A DNA stretch of 64,000 nt. Source: DATLED01 sp035525495. Its GTDB lineage: Bacteria; Actinomycetota; Acidimicrobiia; Acidimicrobiales; CADCTF01. Position 1 is the stretch's first letter. Every line of letters begins with the position of its first letter. Location of the stretch: NCBI GenBank assembly GCA_035525495.1, contig DATLED010000001.1, positions 18,693 through 82,692 on the forward strand, read 5' to 3'. Position numbers and translations under genes: made by a program. The notes below the pieces were generated by a model. The model searched no databases, had not been told where the DNA came from, and saw only the letters and a list, made by a program, of their open reading frames with translations. Of the stretch, positions 50,987-60,132 are shown one piece after another.

Positions 50987-51112
50987 GGCCGAGTTTCCCT
51001 CCTGGCTGTGTGGATCGGCAGCGCCGATGGTCCGCTGAAGGGAATGGGGCGGGAGGGCACGGGGCGGGACGCGCCATTACTTCGGGACTCGAACATTGAC
51101 CGACGGGTCAAG

Positions 51113-51118
51113 TATCAT
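51113..51118 (+). promoter_or_regulatory. Leaderless -10 box, TATCAT
   Basis: TATCAT ends 6 nt before GTG 51125 and identifies it as the start of the first ABC exporter half. A TTGACC lies upstream at 51096-51101, at shorter than standard spacing. Confidence 0.6.
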
Positions 51119-51124
51119 GGCGAC

Positions 51125-52975
51125 GTGCCACCCGCCCCCCAGACCGATGGCCTCGCCGCGCCCCTCGTCCCGGCCGTGACCGCTCCGGCGGACCGGCGAC
51201 CGGGTTGGAAGCTGCTGCTCCACTCGATCAAGCCGCACCGGAACTCGATCCTCCTCGGGGTCCTCGCCGGCTTCATCTGGACCGCAGCGAAGATCTCCGT
51301 CCCGAAGCTCACCCAACAAGGGATCGACCACGGCGTCATCGGCAAGGAGGACGGCGCCCTCCTCAAGTGGGCCGTCGCCATCCTCATCGCCGGTGCCATC
51401 TCGGCCACCTCGATGGGCTTCCGCCGCTACCAGGCCTTCGGCACGGCGTGGAAGGCCGAGACCGAGCTCCGCCAGCGCCTCTTCGCCCACCTCCAGCGGC
51501 TCCACTTCGCCTTCCACGATCACGCCCAGACCGGCCAGCTGATGGCCCGTTCGGCGACCGACATCCAGGCCGTCAACCAGTTCCTCGTGATGATCCCGAT
51601 CACGATCTCGAACATCATCACGATGTTCGCGGTGACGACCATCCTCGTCCTGACGAACTGGAAGCTGGCGATCGCGGCATTGGTCTGCCTCCCGCTGATC
51701 AACATCCTGGCCAAGCGGTTCTCCAGCAAGGTGCACCCTGCGTCGATGGCGCTCCAGGCCGAGCTGGCGAGCCTGGCGACGGTCGTCGAGGAGACGATCA
51801 CCGGCATCCGGGTCGTCAAGGGCTTCGGCGCCGAGTCCATCCAATACGAGCGCCTCGTCGATCAGAGCAGCCGCGTCTACGACCGGTCGATCAACCTGGC
51901 CCGCATCCGGGCGGTGTTCAACCCGTTCCTCGACTTCCTCCCGGCGGTCGGCCTCGTCGCCGTCCTCTGGTACGGCGGCCGGCAGGTCCTCTCCGGCGAG
52001 CTGACCCTCGGCGAACTGGTCGCCTTCAACGTCTACGTGTTCATGCTGATCCCGCCGCTGCGCATGACCGGCATGCTGATCGCCCAGGCGCAGCGGGCCG
52101 TCGCTGCGGCCGAGCGCATCGACGAGATCCTGCGTACGGCGCCCGAGATCGTCGACCGCCCGCACGCCGTCGAGCTCCCGCCGGGTGGGGGCGACCTCCT
52201 CTTCATGGACGTCGACTTCGCCTACATCTCCGGCACGACGCCCGTGCTGCGGAAGTTCAACCTGCACGTCCGGCCGGGCGAGTCGGTGGCCATCGTCGGT
52301 GCCACCGGTTCGGGCAAGACGACGGTTGCCCGCCTGATCCCCCGGTTCTACGAGGTCGACAAGGGGCGCGTGCTGATCGATGGCGTCGACGTGCGCGACG
52401 TCAAGGTGCGCAACCTGCGCCAGAGCGTGGGCATCGTCTTCGAGGACACCTTCCTCTTCAGCGACTCCATCCGCAACAACATCGCCTTCGCCCATCCCGC
52501 GGCGCCGCAGGAACAGGTCGAGCGGGCGGCGTTCCTGTCCGGAGCCCACGAGTTCATCTCGGCGCTGCCCGAGGGCTACGACACCCTCATCGGCGAACGG
52601 GGCTTCTCGCTCTCTGGCGGGCAGCGTCAGCGCATCGCGTTGGCCCGAGCCATCCTCGCCGACCCCCGGGTGCTGATCCTGGACGATGCCACGTCGTCGG
52701 TCGACCCGACCAAGGAGCACGAGATCCGCGAGGCGCTCGCCGAGGTGATGAAGAACCGCACGACGATCGTCATCGCCCACCGGCCGGCGACGATCGCGCT
52801 CGCCGACCGCGTCGTGTTGCTCGACGACGGCCACATCATCGTGGAGGGCACCCACGACCAGCTGCTCGAGACCAGCGAGGAGTACCGCCAGGTGCTCGCC
52901 CGCCAGCTCGCGGGCGACGGGCTCGAGGGCCTCGCCGACAAGACCGTCTCGGCCGACGAAGAGGTGAACGTCTGA
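51125..52975 (+). CDS. ABC exporter half-transporter A (degenerate Walker B)
   Basis: This 616-residue half-transporter has six membrane helices (about 35-330) and a C-terminal ATPase domain. Walker A GATGSGKTT, signature LSGGQRQRIALARAI and the H-loop IAHRPAT are normal, but Walker B reads VLILDDATS, with Asp in place of the catalytic Glu. Together with the deviant signature of its partner this makes one of two ATP sites non-hydrolytic, the pattern of heterodimeric exporters such as TM287/288 and BmrCD. The substrate is unknown (drug, lipid or peptide). Its stop overlaps the partner's ATG (TGATG). Confidence 0.93.
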   Translation: MPPAPQTDGLAAPLVPAVTAPADRRPGWKLLLHSIKPHRNSILLGVLAGFIWTAAKISVPKLTQQGIDHGVIGKEDGALLKWAVAILIAGAISATSMGFRRYQAFGTAWKAETELRQRLFAHLQRLHFAFHDHAQTGQLMARSATDIQAVNQFLVMIPITISNIITMFAVTTILVLTNWKLAIAALVCLPLINILAKRFSSKVHPASMALQAELASLATVVEETITGIRVVKGFGAESIQYERLVDQSSRVYDRSINLARIRAVFNPFLDFLPAVGLVAVLWYGGRQVLSGELTLGELVAFNVYVFMLIPPLRMTGMLIAQAQRAVAAAERIDEILRTAPEIVDRPHAVELPPGGGDLLFMDVDFAYISGTTPVLRKFNLHVRPGESVAIVGATGSGKTTVARLIPRFYEVDKGRVLIDGVDVRDVKVRNLRQSVGIVFEDTFLFSDSIRNNIAFAHPAAPQEQVERAAFLSGAHEFISALPEGYDTLIGERGFSLSGGQRQRIALARAILADPRVLILDDATSSVDPTKEHEIREALAEVMKNRTTIVIAHRPATIALADRVVLLDDGHIIVEGTHDQLLETSEEYRQVLARQLAGDGLEGLADKTVSADEEVNV

Positions 52976-54792
52976 TGCGCGGCGGTGGAGGCGGCGGCGG
53001 CTGGGGCGCGGCCATGGCCATGGAGGAGGACGAGAAGCTCGACGCCAAGCAGGCGCGGCAGGTCGTCCGCCGGGCGTTCAGGATGCTCCGGCCGTACCGC
53101 AGACAGGTGGCCCTGTCGGCGGTCGTCATGATCCTGTTCACCGTGGCCGCGCTGTCGGGCCCGCTGCTCGTCCGCTACGGCATCGACAAAGGACTCCGGG
53201 GCCGGAACAAGCACGCCCTCGACATGGCGGTCATCGGGTACGGCGTCGTCGCACTGGGGTCGCTCGTCCTGTCGCGTTCGCAGATCCTGTTGGTGACGCG
53301 GGTGGGCGAGCAGTTCCTGCGCGACATGCGCCGTCGCGTCTTCCGCCACCTGCTCGGCCAGTCGATGTCGTTCTACGACGCCGAGCAGACCGGGAAGCTC
53401 GTCGCCCGCATGACGTCGGACATCGACTCGCTCACCGAGCTCGTGCAGCAGGGCCTCGTCATGTTCGTGACGAACGCGCTGCTGCTGGTCGGCACGATCG
53501 GGATCCTCGTTTACCTGTCGCCGACCCTGGCCGGGATCTGCCTGATCGCGCTCCCGATCGTGATCCTCGCCTCGATCCGGTTCCGCAGGGACTCGAACAA
53601 GGCGTACCTCGACGTCCGTGACCGCATCGGCCAGACGCTCTCGACGCTGCAGGAGTCGATCGCCGGCGTGCGGGTCATCCAGGCCTTCGGCCAGGAGAAG
53701 AACACGATCGGCCGCTTCGGCGAGCACAACAACGCGCAGCTCGACGCCAACATGCACGCCACCCGCATCTCGGCGCGGTACTTCCCGGTCATCGAGATGG
53801 CCGGCATCGGTACGACGGCCGCCGTCGTCGGCATCGGCGGCGTGTTCGCCCACCGCGGCGTCGTGACGATCGGGACCATCGGCGCCTTCGTGCTGCTGAT
53901 GACGAACCTGTTCGAGCCCGTCCAGCAGCTCTCGCAGCTGTTCAACGTGTTGCAGTCGGCGGCCGCCGCGCTGTCGAAGCTGTTCGGCGTGCTCGACACC
54001 AAAGCCGAGCTGTTCGAACGGCCGGGTGCGGTCGACCTGCCGATGACCGGCGATTTCGTGGTGGAGGGCCTCGGCTTCTCGTACACGACGGCCAGGGCCA
54101 AGGTGCTGGACGACGTATCGCTGACGATCGCCCACGGCGAGCGGGTGGCGCTGGTCGGACCGACGGGTGCCGGCAAGTCGACGCTGGCCAAGCTGATGGC
54201 CCGCCTCTACGACCCGACCGAAGGGTCGGTGTCCTATGGCGGCGTCGACCTGCGGGACGCGACCTTCGGGTCGCTCCGGGAGCGGATCTGCGTCGTGCCC
54301 CAGGAGGGCTTCCTCTTCTACGGGACGATCATGGACAACGTCCGCATCGGTCGCGAGCACACCTCCGACGACGACGTGGTCGCGGCGCTCAAGCGGATCG
54401 GGATCTACGAGCACTTCGCCAACCTCCCCGACGGGCTGCAGACCGAGGTGCAGGAGCGGGGATCGCGGCTCTCGGCGGGAGAGCGTCAGCTCGTGTCACT
54501 GGCCCGGGCGGCGCTGGCCAACCCTGCGGTCCTCGTGCTCGACGAGGCGACGTCCAACTTGGATCCGGGCACGGAGTCAACGGTCGAGCACGCGCTGAAC
54601 GCCCTGATGGAGGGTCGCACCGTCATCGTCATCGCCCACCGCCTCTCGACGGCCGAGCGGGCCGACCGCGTGGCCGTCGTCGATGCCGGCGGCATCCTGG
54701 AGCTCGGTCGCCACGAGGAGCTCGTTGCCAAGGGCGGCCGCTACGCCGCCCTCTTCGCCAGCTGGTCCGGCTCGGTGGCAGCCGCGGGTTGA
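52975..54792 (+). CDS. ABC exporter half-transporter B (canonical Walker B)
   Basis: This 605-residue partner begins with a Gly-rich stretch, then six membrane helices (about 50-330) and an ATPase domain with Walker A GPTGAGKST, Walker B VLVLDEATS (catalytic Glu present) and H-loop IAHRLST. The signature reads LSAGERQ instead of LSGGQ. In the heterodimer this deviant signature faces the Asp-type Walker B of subunit A, giving the degenerate site, while the other site is complete. It ends just before a 19-bp hairpin. Confidence 0.94.
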   Translation: MRGGGGGGGWGAAMAMEEDEKLDAKQARQVVRRAFRMLRPYRRQVALSAVVMILFTVAALSGPLLVRYGIDKGLRGRNKHALDMAVIGYGVVALGSLVLSRSQILLVTRVGEQFLRDMRRRVFRHLLGQSMSFYDAEQTGKLVARMTSDIDSLTELVQQGLVMFVTNALLLVGTIGILVYLSPTLAGICLIALPIVILASIRFRRDSNKAYLDVRDRIGQTLSTLQESIAGVRVIQAFGQEKNTIGRFGEHNNAQLDANMHATRISARYFPVIEMAGIGTTAAVVGIGGVFAHRGVVTIGTIGAFVLLMTNLFEPVQQLSQLFNVLQSAAAALSKLFGVLDTKAELFERPGAVDLPMTGDFVVEGLGFSYTTARAKVLDDVSLTIAHGERVALVGPTGAGKSTLAKLMARLYDPTEGSVSYGGVDLRDATFGSLRERICVVPQEGFLFYGTIMDNVRIGREHTSDDDVVAALKRIGIYEHFANLPDGLQTEVQERGSRLSAGERQLVSLARAALANPAVLVLDEATSNLDPGTESTVEHALNALMEGRTVIVIAHRLSTAERADRVAVVDAGGILELGRHEELVAKGGRYAALFASWSGSVAAAG

Positions 54793-54808
54793 AGCGACCC
54801 AGTCGTTC

Positions 54809-54850
54809 TGTCACCTAGATCCCGCCGAGAACGGCGGGATCTGGGTGACA
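54809..54850. terminator. Strong hairpin between convergent genes
   Basis: The 19-nt arms (54809-54827 and 54832-54850) match at 18 positions around an AGAA loop (tgtcacc, then gatcccgccg). A-run and T-run flank the stem. It separates the ABC operon from the convergent 54867 gene. Confidence 0.65.
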
Positions 54851-54866
54851 AAACGGGGTCGGGGGG

Positions 54867-55157
54867 TCAGGAGCCGGTGGTCTCGGACTCGGGCTCTTCG
54901 ATGCCGAGGGCCTCGACGGCCAGCTCGGTCTCGATCTCGTCGAGCAGCTCGACGATCTCCTTGCCGTCGAACAGCGACCGCTCGCGGGTCAATCCGAGCC
55001 ACTTCTCGACCTCGCCGATGACGGGGTAGGCCCGCAGCGCCGCATAGAGATCCAGCAGACGGTCCTGCACCTGCTGTGCGGACTGCAGCGGCTTGTCGGC
55101 GGTCTCCGCCCTCCACTGCTCGATCTGGTCTCTGGCTTCGACGCCCATGGTCTCCAT
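54867..55157 (-). CDS. Conserved hypothetical helical protein
   Basis: This 96-residue acidic protein is predicted all-helical (ARDQIEQWRAET, QVQDRLLDLYAALRAY, IVELLDEIETELAVEAL). I do not recognise it. The ATG at 55157 or at 55148 could be the start; the latter has GGAG 5 nt upstream. It lies between the ABC operon and the suf promoter region and points away from suf. Confidence 0.65.
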   Translation of the reverse strand: METMGVEARDQIEQWRAETADKPLQSAQQVQDRLLDLYAALRAYPVIGEVEKWLGLTRERSLFDGKEIVELLDEIETELAVEALGIEEPESETTGS

Positions 55158-55359
55158 CCTGCTCTTTTGATGCCCGCCGGGTTCGTATCTGCAAACAAAC
55201 GTCGGCTGATTCCTCCATCATCCCAAGGACCATGGGACAAATGGCACCAGGGGGCTACCGGGGAGGGGTCCCGTCGTCCGGAAGGAAGAGTACGCCGCCC
55301 GGGATTGTTACTATCGGCGTAGGAGAAATCCCCCCACGTCTCCCAGGAGTGACCCCACT
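55158..55359 (+). promoter_or_regulatory. Upstream region of the suf operon
   Basis: This 202-bp gap precedes sufB. GATTGTTACTATCGGCGTAG (55303-55322) contains TACTAT, a good -10, about 45 nt upstream of the start. AGGAG at 55346-55350 is a ribosome site 9 nt before GTG 55360. Further upstream, AT-richer sequence (ctgcaaacaaacgtcggctg) may serve the divergent small gene or a regulator. No sufR-type gene is adjacent. Confidence 0.5.
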
Positions 55360-56772
55360 GTGACGACCCTCGAAGGCGGCCTCGACCTCGGCCGGTACAA
55401 GCTCGGCTGGTCCGACACCGTCGACTACGTCATCACGCCCAAGAAGGGGCTCTCCGAAGAGGTCGTCAAGGAGATCAGCTGGGTCAAGGGCGAGCCGCAG
55501 TGGATGACCGACTACCGGCTCCGGGCGTTCCGTCACTTCGAGCGCAAGACCAGGCCGCTGCCGCTGTGGCTCCGCAAGCCCCTCGGCGAGCTCGACTTCC
55601 AGGACATCTACTACTACCTGAAGCCGACCGACCACCAGGTGAGCGAGTGGGACGAGCTCCCCGAGCAGATGCGCCGCACCTACGAGAAGCTCGGCATCCC
55701 CGAGGCCGAGCAGCGCTACTTCGCCGGCGTCACCGCGCAGTACGAGTCCGAGGTCGTCTTCCACCGCAACCGCGAGGACCTCGAGGCCCAGGGGATCCTC
55801 TTCACGGACATGGACACGGCCGTCCGTGAGTACCCCGACATCGTCAAGCAGTACTTCGGGCGCGTCATCCCGGCCGCCGACAACGCCCTCGCCGCCCTGA
55901 ACTCCAGCGTGTGGTCGGGTGGCTCGTTCATCTACGTCCCGCCGGGCGTGGAGGTCGACATGCCGCTGCAGGCGTACTTCCGGATCAACTCCGAGAACGC
56001 CGGCCAGTTCGAACGGACGCTGATCATCGCCGACGAGGGCGCCAAGGTGCACTACGTCGAGGGCTGCAGCGCCCCCGTCTACAGCAGCGACAGCCTCCAC
56101 AGCGCCGTCGTCGAGCTGGTGGCCAAGCCGTCCGCCCGCATCACCTACACGACGATCCAGAACTGGTCGCCGAACGTCTACAACCTCGTCACCAAGCGGG
56201 CCCGCGCCGAGGAAGAGGCCCACGTCGAGTGGATCGACGGGAACATCGGCAGCCGTCTGACGATGAAGTACCCCTCCGTCGTGCTCGCCGGGCGCAAGGC
56301 CAGTGGCGAGGTTCTCAGCGTCGCCTACGCCGGTCCCGGCCAACACCAGGATGCGGGCGCCAAGATGATCCACGCCGCCCCCGAGACGACCTCCACCATC
56401 GTCTCCAAGTCGATCTCGAAGGACGGGGGCCGCACGTCGTACCGCGGTCTCGTGAAGATCGAGGAGGGCGCGTACGGCTCGAAGGCGTTCGTGCGTTGCG
56501 ACGCCCTCCTGCTCGACGACGTCAGCCGCAGCGACACCTATCCGCGGCAGGAGATCCACGAGAAGGACGCGCAGATCGGCCACGAGGCCAGCGTCTCCAA
56601 GGTCTCCGAGGACCAGCTCTTCTACCTGATGAGCCGCGGACTCTCCGAGGAGCAGGCGATGGGCATGATCGTCAACGGCTTCATCGAGCCGGTCACGCGC
56701 ACACTTCCGATGGAGTACGCGGTGGAATGGAGCCGTCTCATCGAGCTGCAGATGGAAGGAGCGGTGGGCTGA
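55360..56772 (+). CDS. sufB: Fe-S cluster assembly protein SufB
   Basis: This 470-residue scaffold subunit of the SufBC2D complex assembles Fe-S clusters in the cytosol. It begins with the RYKLGWSDTVDY segment, then FAGVTAQYESEVVFHR, IYVPPGVEVDMPLQAYFRIN, the beta-helix core with EGCSAP (the Cys near 233), and the C-terminal GHEASVSKVSEDQLFYLMSRGLSEEQAMGMIVNGFIEP family signature. Length and motifs are complete. It begins with GTG after an AGGAG ribosome site and starts a seven-gene run ending with sufC. Confidence 0.97.
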   Translation: MTTLEGGLDLGRYKLGWSDTVDYVITPKKGLSEEVVKEISWVKGEPQWMTDYRLRAFRHFERKTRPLPLWLRKPLGELDFQDIYYYLKPTDHQVSEWDELPEQMRRTYEKLGIPEAEQRYFAGVTAQYESEVVFHRNREDLEAQGILFTDMDTAVREYPDIVKQYFGRVIPAADNALAALNSSVWSGGSFIYVPPGVEVDMPLQAYFRINSENAGQFERTLIIADEGAKVHYVEGCSAPVYSSDSLHSAVVELVAKPSARITYTTIQNWSPNVYNLVTKRARAEEEAHVEWIDGNIGSRLTMKYPSVVLAGRKASGEVLSVAYAGPGQHQDAGAKMIHAAPETTSTIVSKSISKDGGRTSYRGLVKIEEGAYGSKAFVRCDALLLDDVSRSDTYPRQEIHEKDAQIGHEASVSKVSEDQLFYLMSRGLSEEQAMGMIVNGFIEPVTRTLPMEYAVEWSRLIELQMEGAVG

Positions 56773-56773
56773 C

Positions 56774-57613
56774 ATGGCCAACCCGGCACTGAACGAGAAG
56801 ACCTTCGCCCCCGAGCGACTCCGCACGATCAATCTGGATCGCACGGGGTCGGGCGTCGACGCGCCCGGCGTCACCGAGCCCGCCGAGGCCCACGGCGCCG
56901 GCGGTCGTGGCGAGGCGTGGCGGGACCGCATGACGCTCGACGGCGTCGTCCTCCGTTCGCTGATTTTGTTCCCGATCCTGCTGGCCACGGGATGGTTCGG
57001 TTGGCACGCCGTGAAGCTGCGCTCGTCAGAGCTGGGCTTCGTGACGACGACGGCTCCCGGCTGGCTGCTGCCGGTGCTCCTCGGCGGCTTCGCGGTCGCC
57101 ATGGTGACGATCTTCCGCCCGAAGCTCTCGCCCTACACGGCCCCGCTCTACGCGGCGGCCGAGGGCCTCGTGCTCGGTGCCATCTCCCACCTGTACGAGA
57201 TCAGCTACGAGGGCATCGTCCTGCAGGCCGTCATGCTCACGGGCGCCGTGTTCGTGATCATGTTGACGCTCTACTCGAAGCGGATCGTCAAGGTCGACGA
57301 CCGGTTCCGGCGCGGCGTCATCGTCGCCACGCTCGCGGTGATGGCGGTCTACGTGATCTCGATGGTGATGCGGATCTTCGGCGCCGACATCCCGTTCATC
57401 CACGAGGCCAGCCCCCTCGGCATCCTCTTCAGCCTGGTGGTCGTCGGCATCGCCTCGGCCAACCTCATGCTCGACTTCGACCTCATCGAGAAGGGCGTGG
57501 CCAACGGCGCTCCGAAGTGGATGGAGTGGTACGCCGCCTTCGGCCTGCTCGTCACCCTCGTCTGGCTGTACCTCGAGCTGCTGCGCCTGCTGTCGAAGCT
57601 CCGCAGCCGCTAA
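56774..57613 (+). CDS. Bax inhibitor-1/YccA family membrane protein
   Basis: This 279-residue protein has a soluble N-terminus (about 1-55) and seven membrane helices typical of the BI-1/YccA family, with RPKLSPYTAPLYAAAEGLVLGAISH and the late IASANLMLDFDLIEKGV segment, where the Asp pair (D-x-D) corresponds to the pH/Ca2+-sensing aspartates. Members act as cation leak channels or protease modulators. Finding it 1 nt after sufB is unusual; the gap indicates cotranscription with Fe-S assembly genes. Confidence 0.92.
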   Translation: MANPALNEKTFAPERLRTINLDRTGSGVDAPGVTEPAEAHGAGGRGEAWRDRMTLDGVVLRSLILFPILLATGWFGWHAVKLRSSELGFVTTTAPGWLLPVLLGGFAVAMVTIFRPKLSPYTAPLYAAAEGLVLGAISHLYEISYEGIVLQAVMLTGAVFVIMLTLYSKRIVKVDDRFRRGVIVATLAVMAVYVISMVMRIFGADIPFIHEASPLGILFSLVVVGIASANLMLDFDLIEKGVANGAPKWMEWYAAFGLLVTLVWLYLELLRLLSKLRSR

Positions 57614-57635
57614 CGGACCCGGACGGACGGCGCCC

Positions 57636-58010
57636 GTGCCCATGCGGGAGCACTGCAAGCACTTCCAGAGCCGCACGTACGCCTCCGGTGAGGTCGCCCG
57701 CTTCTGCGTGCTCGACCTCGCACCCGAGGCGCCGTGGCGCTGCCCCGAGGATTGCTCGAAGTACGAGCGCCGCATGGCCGACGTGGGGTGGAGCCTCGGC
57801 TCGTTGGTCCGGCCATCGGTGCCGGACGAGCCCGAGATGATCGAGCTCAACGACGACGCCGCCGCGCTCCTCGACCACGCCGAGGACATCCTCAACGCCG
57901 CCGGCCCCGAGATCCTCGCCGACGTCGAGAGGCAACGCGAACGGGACCGCCCCCGGTCGACGGGAGGCGGAATGCTCGACAAGTTGAAGGACCGCTTCAG
58001 GCGCCGATGA
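57636..58010 (+). CDS. Small Cys-rich conserved protein in the suf operon
   Basis: This 124-residue protein has an N-terminal Cys cluster (HCKHF, RFCVLD, WRCPEDC) with four Cys in the first 42 residues, suitable for an Fe-S or zinc site, an acidic middle and a Lys/Arg-rich C-terminus (KLKDRFRRR). I recognise no named family. GTG 57636 or ATG 57642 are both possible starts. Its stop overlaps the phzF-like start, placing it inside the suf run and suggesting a cluster-related role. Confidence 0.75.
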   Translation: MPMREHCKHFQSRTYASGEVARFCVLDLAPEAPWRCPEDCSKYERRMADVGWSLGSLVRPSVPDEPEMIELNDDAAALLDHAEDILNAAGPEILADVERQRERDRPRSTGGGMLDKLKDRFRRR

Positions 58011-58852
58011 CGAACGGGCTCTCCTACAAGATCGTGGACGTCTTCACCGACCGCGCCCTCGCGGGCAACGCCCTGTGCGTCGTCCTCGGCGACGTCGACG
58101 GTGACGAGGAGCGCATGTTCGCCATCGCCCGCGAGACGAACCTCAGCGAGACGACGTTCGTCACCCGCACCGGCGACGCCTCCTACGACGTCCGCATCTG
58201 GACGACGGGAGGCGAGTTGCCGTTCGCCGGTCATCCGTCACTCGGCTCGGCGTGGGCGCTCGGACCCGGTCGCTGGACGCAGACGTCTCCGGGGGCGACG
58301 GTCGTGATCGAGGCATCGGAGTCCGGTGCCGTCATGAGCCAGCCGGACCCCGTCTTCACCGAGGTGTACCCCGAGGACGTCACCGCCGGGCTCGGCCTGC
58401 CCGCGGCTTCGGTGCCGCAGGCCTTCGTCGCCGAGGTGGGCGGAACCCGCCACCTGCTCGTGCCGACCGACGCCTCCATCGACCGGCTCGACCCGGATCT
58501 CCGCGCCCTCGGCGTCTCGACCACGGCCGTGCGGGCGACCGGCGTCGGCGTGTTCCGTCGCGTCGACGACGCGACCCTTCATGCCCGCGTCTTCATCCCG
58601 GGCGTGAACGTGCCGGAGGATCCGGGGACGGGCTCGGCCGCCGGCCCGTTCGGTGTCCTCGCCCGTCGGCTCTGGTCGACCGACGAGGACGTCGTCATCG
58701 TCCAGGGCGCGGAGATGGGTCGCCCGTGCCGCATCGAGGTCCACGCCGAGGAGGGCAACGTCCGGGTGGGCGGGCGCGTCGCCCCGTGCGCCGAAGGCCG
58801 CTTCGCCTTCGGTGTGGGAACGGCTCCGACCGTAGGATCGCCGACCCTGTGA
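58007..58852 (+). CDS. PhzF family protein (isomerase/epimerase)
   Basis: This 281-residue protein has the duplicated diaminopimelate-epimerase-like fold. FTDRALAGNALCVVL, the catalytic Glu in RETNLSETTF, GGELPFAGHPSLGSAWAL and DPGTGSAAGPFGV are the family motifs. PhzF isomerises trans-2,3-dihydro-3-hydroxyanthranilate in phenazine synthesis, but no other phenazine gene is present and most members have other, unknown substrates. It overlaps both neighbours by 4 nt. Confidence 0.92.
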   Translation: MTNGLSYKIVDVFTDRALAGNALCVVLGDVDGDEERMFAIARETNLSETTFVTRTGDASYDVRIWTTGGELPFAGHPSLGSAWALGPGRWTQTSPGATVVIEASESGAVMSQPDPVFTEVYPEDVTAGLGLPAASVPQAFVAEVGGTRHLLVPTDASIDRLDPDLRALGVSTTAVRATGVGVFRRVDDATLHARVFIPGVNVPEDPGTGSAAGPFGVLARRLWSTDEDVVIVQGAEMGRPCRIEVHAEEGNVRVGGRVAPCAEGRFAFGVGTAPTVGSPTL

Positions 58853-60132
58853 GCGACTTCTCCATCGCCCGGGCCGAGGCCCTCGACGGACCGGCCTGGC
58901 TGCGCGCCAGGAGGGCCTCGGCGGCGGCCCGGTTCGCCTCGCTCCCCCTGCCGACAGCCGACGACGAGCTCTGGCGGTACACGCCGATCAAGCAATTCGA
59001 CCTCGGCGCGTACGGGCTTTGGAGAGCGGAGCGGCCGGACGACGGTCAGGTCGTCCACAACCCGTTCGTCGACGCGGTGGCGGACCGGGCGGCGTTCGTC
59101 GTCATCGCCGACGGGCGGCTGGCGACGGCCGAAGTGGCCGAGGACGTCACGGAGCTCGGCGTGACGGTTGCCGTGGCCGACGCCGAACGACGTCTCCTCG
59201 AAGTGCCCGAACGCAACGCCTTCGACGAGCTCCACGACGCCTTCGTGAACGACGTGGTCGTGGTCACCGTGCCGGCCGGCGTGGTCGTCGAGCGACCCGT
59301 CGTCGTGCTCCAGGTGGCGACCGGCGGCGGAGTGGCCAGCTTCCCGCACCTCGTGGTCGACGCCGGCGAGCAGAGCGAGGTGACCGTGCTCGACGTCTGG
59401 GTCTCGTCCGCCGGGCCGGCGTACGTGAGCCCCGTCGTCGAGATCCAGAGCGCCGCCGCCGCCAACGTCCGCTACGTCGGCGTGCAGGGCTTCGGCAACG
59501 ACGCGTGGGCCGGTGCCCACCTCTTGATCGCGCCCGGCCGGGAGGCGACCACCAAGGCGTGGTTCGCCGCCCTCGGGGGACGCTACGCCCGGCTGTCGAT
59601 CGAGGCGCAGCTGGAGGCCAAGGCATCGGCCGTCGATCTGGCCGGCGTCTACTTCGGCGAGGACGAACAGGTCCACGACTTCCGTTCCGTCCAGGACCAC
59701 AAGGCCACCCGCAGCGTCAGCAACCTCCTCCTGAAGGGCGCGGTCGTCGACCGGGCCCACGCCATCTACACGGGCATGATCAAGGTCCACGAGGGCGCCA
59801 AGGCGACGGAGTCGTTCCTCGCCAACCGCAACCTCGTTCTGTCCGACGGGGCCCATGTCGACTCGGTGCCGAACCTCGAGATCGTCAACGAGAACGACAT
59901 CAAGAGCTGTGGCCACGCGGCGGCGACCGGACCGGTCGACGAGGAGCACGTCTTCTACCTCGAGAGCCGCGGCGTACCGACCGAGGTGGCGCAGCGGCTG
60001 ATCGTGTTCGGGTTCTTCGACGACGTCATCCGCAACATCCCGGTGGCAGGTGTCCGCGACCCGCTGCGGGCCGCCATCACGCGGAAGCTGGAGAAGGCGG
60101 GGCCGGGCGAGGTGGCGCAAGACGATGCCTGA
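58849..60132 (+). CDS. sufD: Fe-S cluster assembly protein SufD
   Basis: This 427-residue paralogue of SufB completes the SufBC2D scaffold. The N-terminal DELWRYTPIKQFDL is the SufD entry motif, and the C-terminal beta-helix ends with TGPVDEEHVFYLESRGVPTEVAQRLIVFGFFDDV. The GTG start overlaps the PhzF stop (GTGA); a TAGGAT 10 nt upstream could act as an internal promoter. It overlaps the Rieske gene by 8 bp. Confidence 0.95.
   Translation: MSDFSIARAEALDGPAWLRARRASAAARFASLPLPTADDELWRYTPIKQFDLGAYGLWRAERPDDGQVVHNPFVDAVADRAAFVVIADGRLATAEVAEDVTELGVTVAVADAERRLLEVPERNAFDELHDAFVNDVVVVTVPAGVVVERPVVVLQVATGGGVASFPHLVVDAGEQSEVTVLDVWVSSAGPAYVSPVVEIQSAAAANVRYVGVQGFGNDAWAGAHLLIAPGREATTKAWFAALGGRYARLSIEAQLEAKASAVDLAGVYFGEDEQVHDFRSVQDHKATRSVSNLLLKGAVVDRAHAIYTGMIKVHEGAKATESFLANRNLVLSDGAHVDSVPNLEIVNENDIKSCGHAAATGPVDEEHVFYLESRGVPTEVAQRLIVFGFFDDVIRNIPVAGVRDPLRAAITRKLEKAGPGEVAQDDA

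Noticed and set aside
51117..51119. ATG at 51117 as the start of ABC subunit A
   Set aside because: It is out of frame with the transporter; GTG 51125 is in frame and 6 nt after TATCAT.
48782..52975. A 1397-codon plus-strand gene
   Set aside because: Its first 780 codons are the antisense shadow of the SMC-like gene, which has family motifs; the ABC subunit begins at 51125.
58007..58852. Phenazine biosynthesis locus
   Set aside because: A lone PhzF homologue in the suf operon, with no other phz gene.
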